A stretch of 64,000 nucleotides of DNA from Batillaria attramentaria (taxonomy: Eukaryota; Mollusca; Gastropoda; Batillariidae), in the NCBI GenBank assembly GCA_018292915.2, contig JACVVK020000334.1, positions 78,501 through 142,500 on the forward strand. The letters run 5' to 3'. Positions 46,101 to 57,194 of the stretch are shown here, piece by piece. A program made the position numbers and the translations under genes. Each line of letters starts with the position of its first letter. Position 1 is the stretch's first letter. The notes beneath the pieces are model-generated. The model was not told the DNA's origin, did no database searches, and saw only the letters and a list, made by a program, of their open reading frames with translations.

Positions 46101-47498
46101 GACAAGGTCCACTTCTGTGAACAGTTGCAAGGCGAAGACAAGGCACGGATTAGGCAAGTTTGCGAGAACTTTAAGAGCGTATTCGACTCGAGGCCAGGCA
46201 GGACCCACTTGATACAGCATAGGGTCAACACAATCACTGAGGAACCGTGTAGGCAGAGACCTTATCCCATCCCGTTCGCTATGTCAGAGACTGTTGGCAA
46301 GGACATTGATGCGATGCTTGAAGCCGGCCTCATCCGAAAGTCGGAAAGCTGTTGGGCTGCTCCGATTGTGTTGATCAAAAAGGGGGATGGAACGGTTAGG
46401 ATGTGTGTAGACTACAGAAGGTTGAACTCTGTGACTGTAGCAGATCCATATCCCATGCCTAGAATACAAGATATTCTAGCGCGGCTTGGTTCGGCCTCTT
46501 GCTTTAGCAAGCTTGATCTTACAAAGGGTTACTATCAGATACCCCTCCATGAGGACGCCATTGTCAAATCAGCATTTGTGACGCCAGGTGGACATTACGA
46601 GTTTCTCGTTATGCCGTTCGGGATGAGAAATGCAGCGGCTACATTCATGAGGCTCATGGACCAGGTTCTGAACGATGTCCCGGGTGTGTTCGCTTACATG
46701 GACGATGTGCTGGCAGCAACTGAATCGATAGCCGATCACTCGCGGTGTCTCGTGGTGGCTCTCGAGAGACTAAAAGACGCGCGTCTCACAGCAAAACCTG
46801 AGAAATGCTTCATAGCATACCCTGAGGTTGAGTTCTTAGGCTTTCTGCTCAAAGGAGGCTTAGTCGGGACGCAAGAGGCTAAGGAAGACTTGATACAAGC
46901 TATACCTGTGCCTGCTACCAAGAAGGCTGTAAGGTCGTTCTTAGGGTTAGTGTCCTTTTACAGGAACTTCATTCCCCATTTTTCCGCCATCGCGGCCCCA
47001 TTGTCAGACTTGACCAAGAAAACCAAGCCCAATACAGTCATCTGGACTCAGGAATGTGAAGAGGCTTTCGTGGCGCTGAAGAACGCCTTGGTGAACAAAC
47101 CGGTGCTTCACACTCCGGACATGTCATTGCCTTTCGTGCTCCAGACGGATGCCAGCGATACAGGACTAGGTGCAGTGCTTCTGCAAGTGAAAGACAGTCA
47201 GAGAGTGCCGGTAGAGTTCCGTAGTCGCAAGTTGAACGCTGCTGAAGCACGGTACTCTACGGTAGAGAAGGAATGCCTTGCTATAGTTTGGGCAACCAGC
47301 ATATTCCGCCAGTATCTGTTAGGAAGACATTTCCTGATTGAGAGTGATCATCAGCCGTTGTCGTGGCTGAGTCAGGTCAAGGACACAAACCGCAAGCTGC
47401 TGAGATGGAGCTTGGAGCTCCAGGAGTTCGATTATGAGGTGAAGTACGTACGCGGAGAGGCCAACGTGCTGGCCGATGCTTTGTCGCGACTGAATTAG
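43182..47498 (+). CDS. Gag-Pol polyprotein, Gmr1-like order (1438 aa)
   Basis: The chosen start is 43182 (CACCATG context); the frame is open 25 codons further upstream. In order: charged coiled coil (about 1-120); gag core; CX2CX4HX4C zinc knuckle (335-348); aspartic protease RDSGCDT (D407); integrase with H2C2 finger (from H598) and D668, D727, E763 catalytic triad (D,D35E spacing); GPY/F-like GPFEVLRVV module; then reverse transcriptase with YMDD (1172-1175) and RNase H (D1323) to the stop. No stop or frameshift interrupts it. Gag and Pol share one frame. The element looks recently mobile. Standard Ty3/Gypsy order is PR-RT-RH-IN, so the integrase position is the notable feature. Confidence 0.95.
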   Translation: MSSLELALKLGLSKDEFLELQRQEREERAAEREAKVRAAELEREAKVRAAELERETQRLAAEEKAAERAFEEKRQARESVDADREMEEKEKERASQYFLLDKQLELKRLELEHIRIQAETGQVQGQRDASGVGAAYKGPFIPSFREGENVSAYFTTIERLFTVYKWDQDTWATRLIPLLSGKAREAVVRLSPADSLDFQKVKAAVFRQYELTAETYRAKFRGARRRPDETFRQYYTRIQAFFDMWVEMENVENYDSLSDLLMREQMVENASPDMKAFLRQWKPKTAEEMVTLADNFLDAHKPRGPFKPSASAHAAGAQVGGRDKVQATTSNRLRCFICGSPNHLKRSCPKAKQEGSTTSASDGSTPAKEGHSSSGPKTNKVGCCLASLTSRSVVGLVGDCQAEFFRDSGCDTIIVRESLLPKDSFTGRIRTVRLADGSRITAREAEADLSSDIISGNYRVLTLPNPLWDVIVGTVSDLHLEPVVEGSDAMLAAVRTRAQHAKAKVASPEDKLKIPEVDTTGLGNKASLVIEQKSDQTLNSVRQKVTSSSSPVDRGRAIFYVEDGILSRKYRTAKGIDREVVQIVVPSRHRETLIQTAHDLPFSGHQGVENTKRRLLEHFYWPGVFKDVQSYCRSCPVCQKTVHKGRVRPVCLIQPPVVGVPFEKVAIDIIGPLPRSSKGNNCVLTIIDYSTKYPEAVPLPNQEASTVAEALLGVFSRVGLPNELLSDKGSNFMSALMTELCRLLQVKKLNTSPYHPMANGACERLNGTIKTILRKLCGKRAKAWDRYLPFALFAIREMPNSTTGFSPFELLYGRAVRGPLEVLKEGWQAKPGVDTSVVTYLIEMREAMREMTEVAEGMQEKGRSRQKRYYDKNARNRKFVIGDKVLVLLPTSTNKLLAQWQGPFEVLRVVSPVDYEVQMGPHRTSVLHANLLKRWVDRPTSVEPNRCAVIVGKEETESNIPLPNLTVADSSELDKVHFCEQLQGEDKARIRQVCENFKSVFDSRPGRTHLIQHRVNTITEEPCRQRPYPIPFAMSETVGKDIDAMLEAGLIRKSESCWAAPIVLIKKGDGTVRMCVDYRRLNSVTVADPYPMPRIQDILARLGSASCFSKLDLTKGYYQIPLHEDAIVKSAFVTPGGHYEFLVMPFGMRNAAATFMRLMDQVLNDVPGVFAYMDDVLAATESIADHSRCLVVALERLKDARLTAKPEKCFIAYPEVEFLGFLLKGGLVGTQEAKEDLIQAIPVPATKKAVRSFLGLVSFYRNFIPHFSAIAAPLSDLTKKTKPNTVIWTQECEEAFVALKNALVNKPVLHTPDMSLPFVLQTDASDTGLGAVLLQVKDSQRVPVEFRSRKLNAAEARYSTVEKECLAIVWATSIFRQYLLGRHFLIESDHQPLSWLSQVKDTNRKLLRWSLELQEFDYEVKYVRGEANVLADALSRLN

Positions 47499-47501
47499 GA
47501 C

Positions 47502-48077
47502 TCGAGTCAATCAGCTGTAGAGACGTCAGCTGGGAATCCTTTGTATGCTCTGGGTTATATACACGGCCACAGGGCCGGAGTCTTTCACTGCTTGTATGCG
47601 GTGGCTGTTCAGGTAGTTGAACAGGTTTCAGTAGGTTAGCCCATGGGGGATGCTATGGGGTCTGAGCTTACCGGGGAGAGCATGCATGGGTATCTTGAAA
47701 TCTTGCCTGTATCTGGGAGCGATTGTTGTGAGAGTATGGTTATTGTGCATGCATGAGGGCGCGAATGTGGCGAGATGTAGGCCGGTCTATATATTAAGGA
47801 TCCTTACGTTGTATTGTAGATAATTGGTGTAGCTGTGAGGTTTTGTGTCTGTTTGTTATTACAATTTCACTTGGGGTTCGGTTCACTTTTCTTCGCTTTT
47901 GTTGTCCCAGTTGTCTAACTAAATATTGGTATGTTGTGTATAATGTATAGATGTGAATCCAGTCCAGAGTAATTGGCTCATGGGCGTGTATTTCAACTTA
48001 TCTGATCATTGTCCAGTTGTGAGATTTTCTCTTTTGTGGGGATCCATAATACGGGAGGATCTTTCTGAAGGGGGTGA
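47502..48077 (+). other. Retrotransposon 3' region with polypurine tract
   Basis: Non-coding; the purine-rich CTGAAGGGGGTGA lies directly before the 3' LTR and would prime plus-strand synthesis. Confidence 0.7.
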
Positions 48078-48588
48078 TGTCACAGAAGTGACTGTGTGTA
48101 TGCGTGTGTTTGTGTGTAGGGTGCGCGTGTGGCTCGTGTTTCATATCTAGTGTGTTACTTTCTTGGTTCTGTGTTGGGGTTAGTAAAGTTCATAGATTTC
48201 ACGTGTGGCCACTGCCAGTTAGTGAGTAGTAGGAGGTAGTGTAGTTGAGGGGGTGAGTAGATTTCTTCAGTGCGGGTTGGGACTTGGCGGCGGCTGGCAG
48301 GCAGGGTCTATCGAGTATACTTTTCTTTTCTAACCACCTGTATTTCTGTTCCTTTTCTTCTCCTTCTCTCTGCTATCTAATATAATAGGGAAGTAGGTTA
48401 GGCCTTGTTTCATAGTGTGCGTCGTTGTTGTAATTGTTTCTTGTCTTTATTTCTTTATTAAATTCCTTGTTTCTCATCAGTATTGCTCTGTGGTGTTCTT
48501 TTATCTGTTTATTGTCGTGTTGTGCTCATCGAGGACTCGCTTCGCCATCGCTCCTCCACGCCAATTGACCTTGTGACGGCGTGTGACA
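48078..48588 (+). repeat. 3' LTR of the Gmr1-like element
   Basis: 511 bp, same termini as the 5' LTR, followed by the CACTG duplication. Confidence 0.95.
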
Positions 48589-48619
48589 CACTGACTGTCC
48601 AGGAAACACGCACAATCTA

Positions 48620-49275
48620 ACATACACAGTTGTCCGCTAGTGTCTGCACAACATCACAACTGTACATGTCACTATTCTTTACACCCTGCACATTGTCCCT
48701 AACATACACATTTGTCCGCTAGTGTCTGCACAACATCACAACTGTACATGTCACTATTCTTTACACCCTGCACATTGTCCCTAACATACACAGTTGTCCG
48801 CTAGTGTCTGCACAACATCACAACTGTGCATGACACTATTCTTTACACCCTGCACATTGTCCCTAACATACACAGTTGTCCGCTAGTGTCTGCACAACAT
48901 CACAACTGTACATGTCACTATTCTTTACACCCTGCACATTGTCCCTAACATACACAGTTGTCCGCTAGTGTCTGCACAACATCACAACTGTACATGTCAC
49001 TATTCTTTACACCCTGCACATTGTCCCTAACATACACAGTTGTCCGCTAGTGTCTGCACAACATTACAACTGTACATGTCACTATTCTTTACACCCTGCA
49101 CATTGTCCCTAACATACACAGTTGTCCGCTAGTGTCTGCACAACATCACAACTGTACATGTCACTATTCTTTACACCCTGCACATTGTCCCTAACATACA
49201 CAGTTGTCCGCTAGTGTCTGCACAACATCACAACTGTACAGGTCACTATTCTTTACACCCTGCACATTGTCCCTA
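48620..49275 (+). repeat. 82-bp minisatellite, about 8 copies (copy B only)
   Basis: Unit with TTGTCCGCTAGTGTCTGC and ACACCCTGCACATTGTCCC. No such array is present in copy A. Confidence 0.93.
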
Positions 49276-49424
49276 ACATTCACGTTCACTTTATCCTGAC
49301 TACAAACTACACAACAATGATACCATGCAACAAACTGATCACTGCTTTGGGGTTACGGCAGACAAGTTGTCGTTCATGTTGATCTTTCTTCACGGATTGT
49401 TCTGTCGTTGTCAGCTGACGATGC

Positions 49425-49450
49425 GGGGGGGGGGGGGGGGGGGGGGGGGG
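49425..49450 (+). repeat. Poly(G) tract
   Basis: Run of about 26 G. Confidence 0.9.
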
Positions 49451-49514
49451 AACAGTTCCAAAGTGACAATGTTTCTCTCATCAAGCTAGCGCTAGTCATT
49501 CTTCTTGTTTTCCC

Positions 49515-51050
49515 ATCACATGCACTACATCCGTTATGTGTCACTCTCACTAGCAGTCCTGACACCACCCCCCTAGCACTACATCCGTTATGTGTCACTC
49601 TCACTAGCAGTCCTGACACCACGCCCCTAGCACTACATCCGTTATGTGTCACTCTCACTAGCAGTCCTGACACCACGCCCACATGCACTACATCCGTTAT
49701 GTGTCACTCTCACTAGCAGTCCTGACACCACGCCCACATGCACTACATCCGTTATGTGTCACTCTCACTAGCAGTCCTGACACCACCCCCCTAGCACTAC
49801 ATCCGTTATGTGTCACTCTCACTAGCAGTCCTGACACCCTCCCCTAGCACTACATCCGTTATGTGTCACTCTCACTAGCAGTCCTGACACCCCCCCCCCC
49901 CAGCACTACATCCGTTATGTGTCACTCTCACTAGCAGTCCCGACACCACGCCCACAGGCACTACATCCGTTATGTGTCACTCTCACTAGCAGTCCTGACA
50001 CCACGCCCCTAGCACTACATCCGTTATGTGTCACTCTCACTAGCAGTCCTGACACCACGCCCCTAGCACTACATCCGTTATGTGTCACTCTCACTAGCAG
50101 TCCTGACACCACACCCACATGCACTACATCCGTTATGTGTCACTTTCACTAGCAGTCCTGACACCACGCCCCTAGCACTACATCCGTTATGTGTCACTCT
50201 CACTAGCAGTCCTGACACCACGCCCACATGCACTACATCCGTTATGTGTCACTCTCACTAGCAGTCCTGACACCACGCCCCTAGCACTACATCCGTTATG
50301 TGTCACTCTCACTAGCAGTCCTGACACCACGCCCACATGCACTACATCCGTTATGTGTCACTCTCACTAGCAGTCCCGACACCACGCCCACATGCACTAC
50401 ATCCGTTATGTGTCACTCTCACTAGCAGTCCTGACACCACGCCCACATGCACTACATCCGTTATGTGTCACTCTCACTAGCAGTCCTGACACCACCCCCC
50501 TAGAACTACATCCGTTATGTGTCACTCTCACTAGCAGTCCTGACACCCTCCCCTAGCACTACATCCGTTATGTGTCACTCTCACTAGCAGTCCTGACACC
50601 CCCCCCCCCCCTAGCACTACATCCGTTATGTGTCACTCTCACTAGCAGTCCTGACACCACGCCCACATGCACTACATCCGTTATGTGTCACTCTCACTAG
50701 CAGTCCTGACACCACGCCCACATGCACTACATCCGTTCTGTGTCACTCTCACTAGCAGTCCTGACACCACGCCCCTAGCACTACATCCGTTATGTGTCAC
50801 TCTCACTAGCAGTCCTGACACCACGCCCACATGCACTACATCCGTTATGTGTCACTCTCACTAGCAGTCCTGACACCACGCCCACATGCACTACATCCGT
50901 TATGTGTCACTCTCACTAGCAGTCCTGACACCACGCCCACATGCACTACATCCGTTATGTGTCACTCTCACTAGCAGTCCTGACACCACGCCCACATGCA
51001 CTACATCCGTTATGTGTCACTCTCACTAGCAGTCCTGACACCAAGCCCAC
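49515..51050 (+). repeat. 55-bp minisatellite, about 28 copies (copy B)
   Basis: Same unit as 21270-21548. Variants end in CCCACATG, CCCCTAG or poly(C), and blocks of variant types recur in the same order (compare 49735-49900 with 50440-50620), pointing to larger internal duplications. Confidence 0.93.
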
Positions 51051-51587
51051 AAGGGAGTCTCTAGCAGACAGTCAATTGTTTGTGTCCTCAGTGTCAACCA
51101 TTTGACCTACCTACCCTCCTTGTCAATCATTCATCGCTCATTAATCTGAGTAAACACAAACGATGTATACACACAACTACCTTTATACAAACAACTTGTT
51201 GGAGAAATGCAGCGAATGGAAATGGGAAGACAAGTTGTTGATGACAGAGTTGTCATTGATAATCAACACTTGATGAAGTCGACAGTCTTGATGGTAGTCA
51301 CAGTTTGACATACAACAAAGGGATCCTACATGATGAACACAGTCATTCACACCAGTCTGTGTCTTACATAGTCATGTTATCTTTATACACTTGTCACCTA
51401 CTCTCTCTCTCTCTCTCTCTCTCTCTGTGACACATGAGTTACAGGCACTGTCGATCGTTGGCAAATAAGTTATTTTGTGCCGGCATAGTTACTGTTGCTC
51501 TGTTGTTGTTATTGTTGTTGTATTGTTCACAGTGTGTGCTGTGTCAAGGCCAGTGTGGTCAGTGTTATTTATTTTCATCACGCGGGA

Positions 51588-51970
51588 CATCAACTATCAC
51601 CAGCTGGGTGCTACAGCGGGACATCAACTATCACCAGCTGGGTGCTACAGCGGGACATCAACTATCACCAGCTGGGTGCTACAGCGGGACATCAACTATC
51701 ACCAGCTGGGTGCTACAGCGGGACATCAACTATCACCAGCTGGGTGCTACAGCGGGACATCAACTATCACCAGCTGGGTGCTACAGCGGGACATCAACTA
51801 TCACCAGCTGGGTGCTACAGCGGGACATCAACTATCACCAGCTGGGTGCTACAGCGGGACATCAACTATCACCAGCTGGGTGCTACAGCGGGACATCAAC
51901 TATCACCAGCTGGGTGCTGCAGCGGGACATCAACTATCACCAGCTGGGTGCTGCAGCGGGACATCAACTG
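51588..51970 (+). repeat. 34-bp minisatellite, about 11 copies, from the last exon of gene B
   Basis: Same unit as 23742-24800 and far more homogeneous. The gene B stop lies at 51896-51898 inside it. Confidence 0.93.
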
Positions 51971-52362
51971 CACTCTGTCATGCGCCTCCACAACATAGTC
52001 AGTGTTCCCGGCATCATCATCAGCCTGCGTCCTGCCCGGTAACCACACCACGATACGACGTTCTAAGCCGTGTATACTTCCCATTGATGCCACCGTCACT
52101 CTGTCACTGTCAGCCAGCGCCATGTCACACACGCCTCTCTCCCACCTCGCCACACCGTCTCTCCTCTGTCCAATAACTCCCACCGGGAGGCCGGCAGAGC
52201 GAAGGCCGCGCACCACACCACTGGCTTGTGACGTCACCTGACCTCTGACGTCTCTCGTCTCCTCACGAAGCTCGTCACTACGTGTCACCACGATGACGTC
52301 ACGGTACTGGGGACGCGGGGGACTGGTGGTTGTGCCGACACTGGTGGGGTTGATGTTGGCAC
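51896..52362 (-). CDS. Gene B exon 5: helicase C-terminal motifs
   Basis: 467 nt; carries SIHGLERRIVV (motif V) and MSRCSTQLVIV (motif VI-like), then LQHPAGDS and stop, all inside the array. Confidence 0.82.
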
Positions 52363-55300
52363 CTGCCGTCAGACAACAACACATAAACCACGTGCTGATC
52401 ACGTGATATACACGTGCATGACTCGTATCAACCTTACTCACTGTGCACGGTCAGAAGACGGAATGATGTTGTGGGTCCACGTATGATGAAAATGTACAGT
52501 GAGTAATGAAGATTTCTTATTTTATTCTGAGGAAAGGGGAGGGGGGGGGGCTTGTTCACTTGGTTGGTTGTCTTGTCTACTCTTTGGGCGAAAAGGGGAT
52601 GGAAGGGTTAAACTTGAAAAGGGACTGAATGAAGCTGTTTCATATTTTAATTATTAAATGTTTAGATATAAATAATAATGCCAAGCACAGTTCTTGTTGT
52701 TGTTGTTGTCGTTGACGCAAACATCACCCGACATGTTCGACTGTCCGCACGTAGATTTCAATGTTAAATTGCTGTCGCTGTTGTTTTTGTCGTTGTTGAT
52801 GATGATAATGACGATACATGAAAGGACAGCCACAACACACACATACCCGTCACACCCACATGGAGGTCCTCCGTCAACACTCGCGCCACCATCGCTCCAC
52901 ATCTCCAGCACTCCACGGGCCATCGTCCGGTGTGGTCCCCGCCTTCATGACGTAAGCGGATGACCCGGGGCCCGTCACTGGGGGAAGGCGTGCCGCTGTC
53001 ACTGTAGTTGTGGACGATAAACCTGCTGACTCCCCTTGCCACTTCTCTAACAACAGCCGGACATGATCTTAGGGGCACCGTGAGCGGCTCGGCCTGTAGT
53101 TCTGTAGGGATGTTGATTTTGCCCACACTAGCGGCCCAGAGAGAGAGGCGCGGTCCACAGGCTGCCAGCAGTTCTCTCACCAGTCTCTGTGTGGCCGGGC
53201 CGACAATCCTGTCACAGAGAATGAGGAGAATGGGGAGGGAGCCATGACACTTGTATGGAACACTGTCGTCTGCTGTTTGTGTGGAACTGTACATTATTGT
53301 TATGTACATTACCAGCAGTAGACAGCACTTCCCAAATAACACGTACGAGTAACAAGCATTACGAGAGGGGAGATAAATCATGTTGTGTTTACAACGACGA
53401 TTGTGTCCCATGTCTAGTGTTGATGGGATACAGTTGTCTGGTCAGTCGATCACTGAAAGGAGCCAATCATCGATACTCGCTTCATTTCACAGGGAAAATA
53501 CAAATCATGACGTCAGTGATCACTTGTCACGACTGATATAGATAGCATCACGTATGGGTACACGATATGGTGTTTTGACTCTACAGAAAACAACATAATT
53601 ATTGTGCCTCCATGGAAGACATTGAAAGAGATGTGAAAACATAAAGAGCTGAATACCAGAATAACGTAACCACTATTGTAATACTTGAGTTGCCGCTTGG
53701 ATCAGCATGGAGATAATAGGGAAAATACAAGGGAGAGAACCAGGTTGTGCGCGTCTCCAAGGTTGAACCACAGTTGTCGTTCTTTACACACCAACCCATT
53801 CAAGATTATCACAGGATGGAGGGATGGTGGTGTTTGGGAGTTTAACGTCCTTTTCCACCACGTATGGCAGATATCACAGGCGGGCCAACGACAAAAAGGC
53901 CGCACAGCCGGGATTGGAACTCACGACCCGAGCATGTCAAGTCCCACGCTCTACCATTTGGCTATCCCGGCTCGCCAAGATTATCAAGTCAAGTGAAAGT
54001 CAAGTGAAAGTCAGGTGAAAGTGATCACTTGTTCTGATGTAGATAGCATCACGTATGGCCGGGTACACGATATGGTGTTTTGGCTCTACAGAAAACAACA
54101 TAATTATTGTGCCTCCATGGAAGACATTGAAAGAGATTTGAAAACATAAAGAGCTGATTACCAGAATAACGTAACCACTATTGTAATACTTGAGTTGCCG
54201 CTCGGATCAGGATGGAGATAATAGGGAAAATACACTAAGGGAGAGAACCAGGGGTTGTGTGTGTCTAGACTCCAGAGTGCAGTCCCTTTTCGGCGGGGCG
54301 TGAACATGTGACTGCTTACACCCAGCGCCATTTTAAAAAATGGCGAATTTTTTTAGAAAAGCGAAGACTTGTGTGTCATATGAATCGATTTGAAACGAAG
54401 TCTTGAATATCCGACCACTTTTGGTTTGGGCAAAATCTTTGCCAGCGGACAATTATTGTTGCGATTTGATGGCACTGTTTACGTGGTACACTGACCCAAC
54501 AGGATGTGAGTAAACGGCAAGGGGGTTGCACTCTGACAGGCCAAGGTGTTGCACTCTGCAGGCAAGTATTATTGCACGGTGCAGACGATCACGTACCTGC
54601 CTTATGGTGGAATAAGAGACGATTACAAAAGAATACACACCCGTGCTCTAAGACTGAATGTAATAATAGATCTGTCCATTCAGACAGAGACATGTTATGT
54701 ATGTCTCTGATTCAGAAACACGCCTACTTTCACTCTGAAGACAGCCTGCCATCACTTGCGCCATTGAGGATCCCTCTGGGTTCAAAGCTGGTCAAGGATG
54801 ACATAGTGCGCGACCTTGTGTTTGAGAGCACCGAGACAATTTAGGCCCGTCACGGTAGCGCAGTGAGCGCCATTTCCCCACTGTGCACAGAGGTACTTTC
54901 CACTGAAAGACTCTGTGCCCCAGAGAGTGGTGTGCGTCTCCAAGGTCGTACCACAGTTGTCGTTCTTTACACACCAACCCATTCAAGATTATCACAGGAT
55001 GGAGGGATGGGGGGGTGTTTGGGAGTTTAACGTCCTTTTCCACCACGTATGGCTGACATCACAGGCGGGCCAACCACAAAAAGGCCGCACAGCCAGGAAT
55101 GGAACTCACGACCCGAGCATGTCAAGTGCCACGCTCTACCATTTGGCTATCGCGGTGTAACAGTCCAGATTATACCCTGCCTGGAGTATACCCCCGTATA
55201 AACTGGGCTAGCCCAGACTATCCCCCCCCCCCCCGTATAAACTGGCTTAGCCCAGACTATCCCCCCCCCCCCCCCCGTATAAACTGGCCTAGCCCAGACT

Positions 55301-57157
55301 ATCCCCCCGTATAAACTGGCCTAACCCAGACTATCCCCCCGTATAAACTGGCCCAGCCCAGACTATCCCCCGGGATGTACTCTGGCCTAGGCCCGTTTAA
55401 CCCTCTCCTGCCCACTTTAACCCCTCCCCCCCCCCCCCCACCACCACCACCACCACGGACGACCAGAGAGAGAAAGAGAAACGTCTTTGTTCGAATGTTG
55501 CACGCGTTTTGCCACTCGATGTTCAATGACGGCGTGTGACAGACGTGAACGGTTCTATAGTTTTCTTGTTTCCTTCCTGTTAATTTATTTTTTTTTAATC
55601 TGTTGTAATTGTCCTGATGCACCCACATAGATAGATAGATAGATAGAGGGAGAGAGAGTGTCTTAAGGTGCCTCTGCAGGGAAATTCTGTAAATTTGCAA
55701 TGCTTGTATCTCATAAAGTACAAGACAAATCAAACCGCTTCATTTTGAAAAGAGCAAAGAGCCAAGTGGATTTTCCTCCGAGTCACATATTAAATGCACT
55801 TTAAAATATAACAAGATCCAAATTAACAACAGCCAGGGTTTCTCTTGGTGTGATGGTAACAGTACTTGAATATCAAACACTCAAAACCACATTGAAGTGG
55901 TCGCTTCTGTTTTCAATGTAGAAGCAAACTTCGCTTGTCTCGTTTAGTGAAAACATTGCGGGATATCGCATCCAACGCATATTGGTGCCCACCTTGGTAT
56001 AGATGTAAATGTCATCTGCAAGAAAGTTTGGCCGGCCGTGTACAATAACTTTAGTGAACTCTGTTCACAGGTGGGTATATTCCGGGCAGGAGGGGGTTAA
56101 ACCGGCCTAGGCTACTTTATACCCGAGGGTATAAAGTAGCCAGGGGTATACTCCGGCCTGTTACACCGGCTCGCCAAGACTATCAAGTCAAGTCATAGTC
56201 AAGTCAAAGTGTTTGTTTCAAAACCCCGTTGGGGGGCGGGGGGGGGGGGGGGCATGAGACGAGACAATTAACATAGAAATCCAGCTCACCACACCGGCCA
56301 ACATGCATCATGATCGCTCGCACACAAGTTTTACAGGACAAGTGTAAAAGAGTATGTGAAATTAGCAACAACATTTATCCGGAGACTGTCACCAAGTTTT
56401 GTTGAGAAAGCAGCACGTGCTGCAGGAACAGACTGTTGTCATGACGACGCCACTATCACTCCATCAATAAACACTAGGTCATCGTCTTGTTTGTGAAAAA
56501 GACTTGATCAATAATGATTCATGTTTTGTCGTGTCCACGTAGCGTCCCTGTCACGGTATGGGAAACACAAGTGTAGCGTGACATTTCACCTCAATCTTGT
56601 CACCTGTCACACCTACACGTGCAGTACTGTAGTCACCTACCTGGTTGTAAAGTCGGCCTCGTCTATCAGCACGTGAAGCTGTTGTCCCCGTGTTGTCGGC
56701 ACCAGTGACTGAAGTGTCTGAAGCGCCGCCTCCACATCTCCAGGCCGGTACAGGTCACAGTGCAGGAAGTGCACGGCGGCGGCCGCTTGTTGTGTTGTGG
56801 GGTCTGCCTGCAGGGTCATCACCAGCTGCTGCTGTATCAGGCGTGACACCGCAAGGCAGCCAGGATGGAGACTGAGTATAAGCACAGGATGTCCCTGACG
56901 CGCCCCGACCAGCCCCTTCACGACCAGCACTACAGTCTTGCCGGTGCCCGGGGGGCCGGTCAGACAGACGTGTGCTGGTGATCTGGTGAGCAGGTCGAGT
57001 TGCCCGGGGGTGAGGACGAGAAGCGCAAGTCGCCGGCCGAGTTCTGACACGGCCTCCCCCAGTGTCCGCACCTCCACGCGCGGGGGGATGACGCAGTGAA
57101 CACGGACTGTTGTTGCCGGGCCCACAAACCTGTCAACATACAGAACAGGTACACAAG

Positions 57158-57194
<37 letters not shown>

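Larger units (their letters stand above)
41551..48588 (+). mobile_element. Complete Ty3/Gypsy-type LTR retrotransposon, Gmr1-like gene order
   Basis: It is 7.04 kb, with LTRs at 41551-42068 and 48078-48588, TG...CA ends and a 5-bp target duplication CACTG (41546-41550 and 48589-48593). A single uninterrupted Gag-Pol frame is present. Integrase precedes reverse transcriptase and RNase H, which is the order described for Gmr1-type elements rather than for standard Ty3/Gypsy. The empty site is preserved in copy A (about 21256). Confidence 0.95.

Noticed and set aside
54506..54844. 112-codon ORF in the copy B insert
   Set aside because: No recognisable motif and no counterpart; kept only as an unassigned insert.
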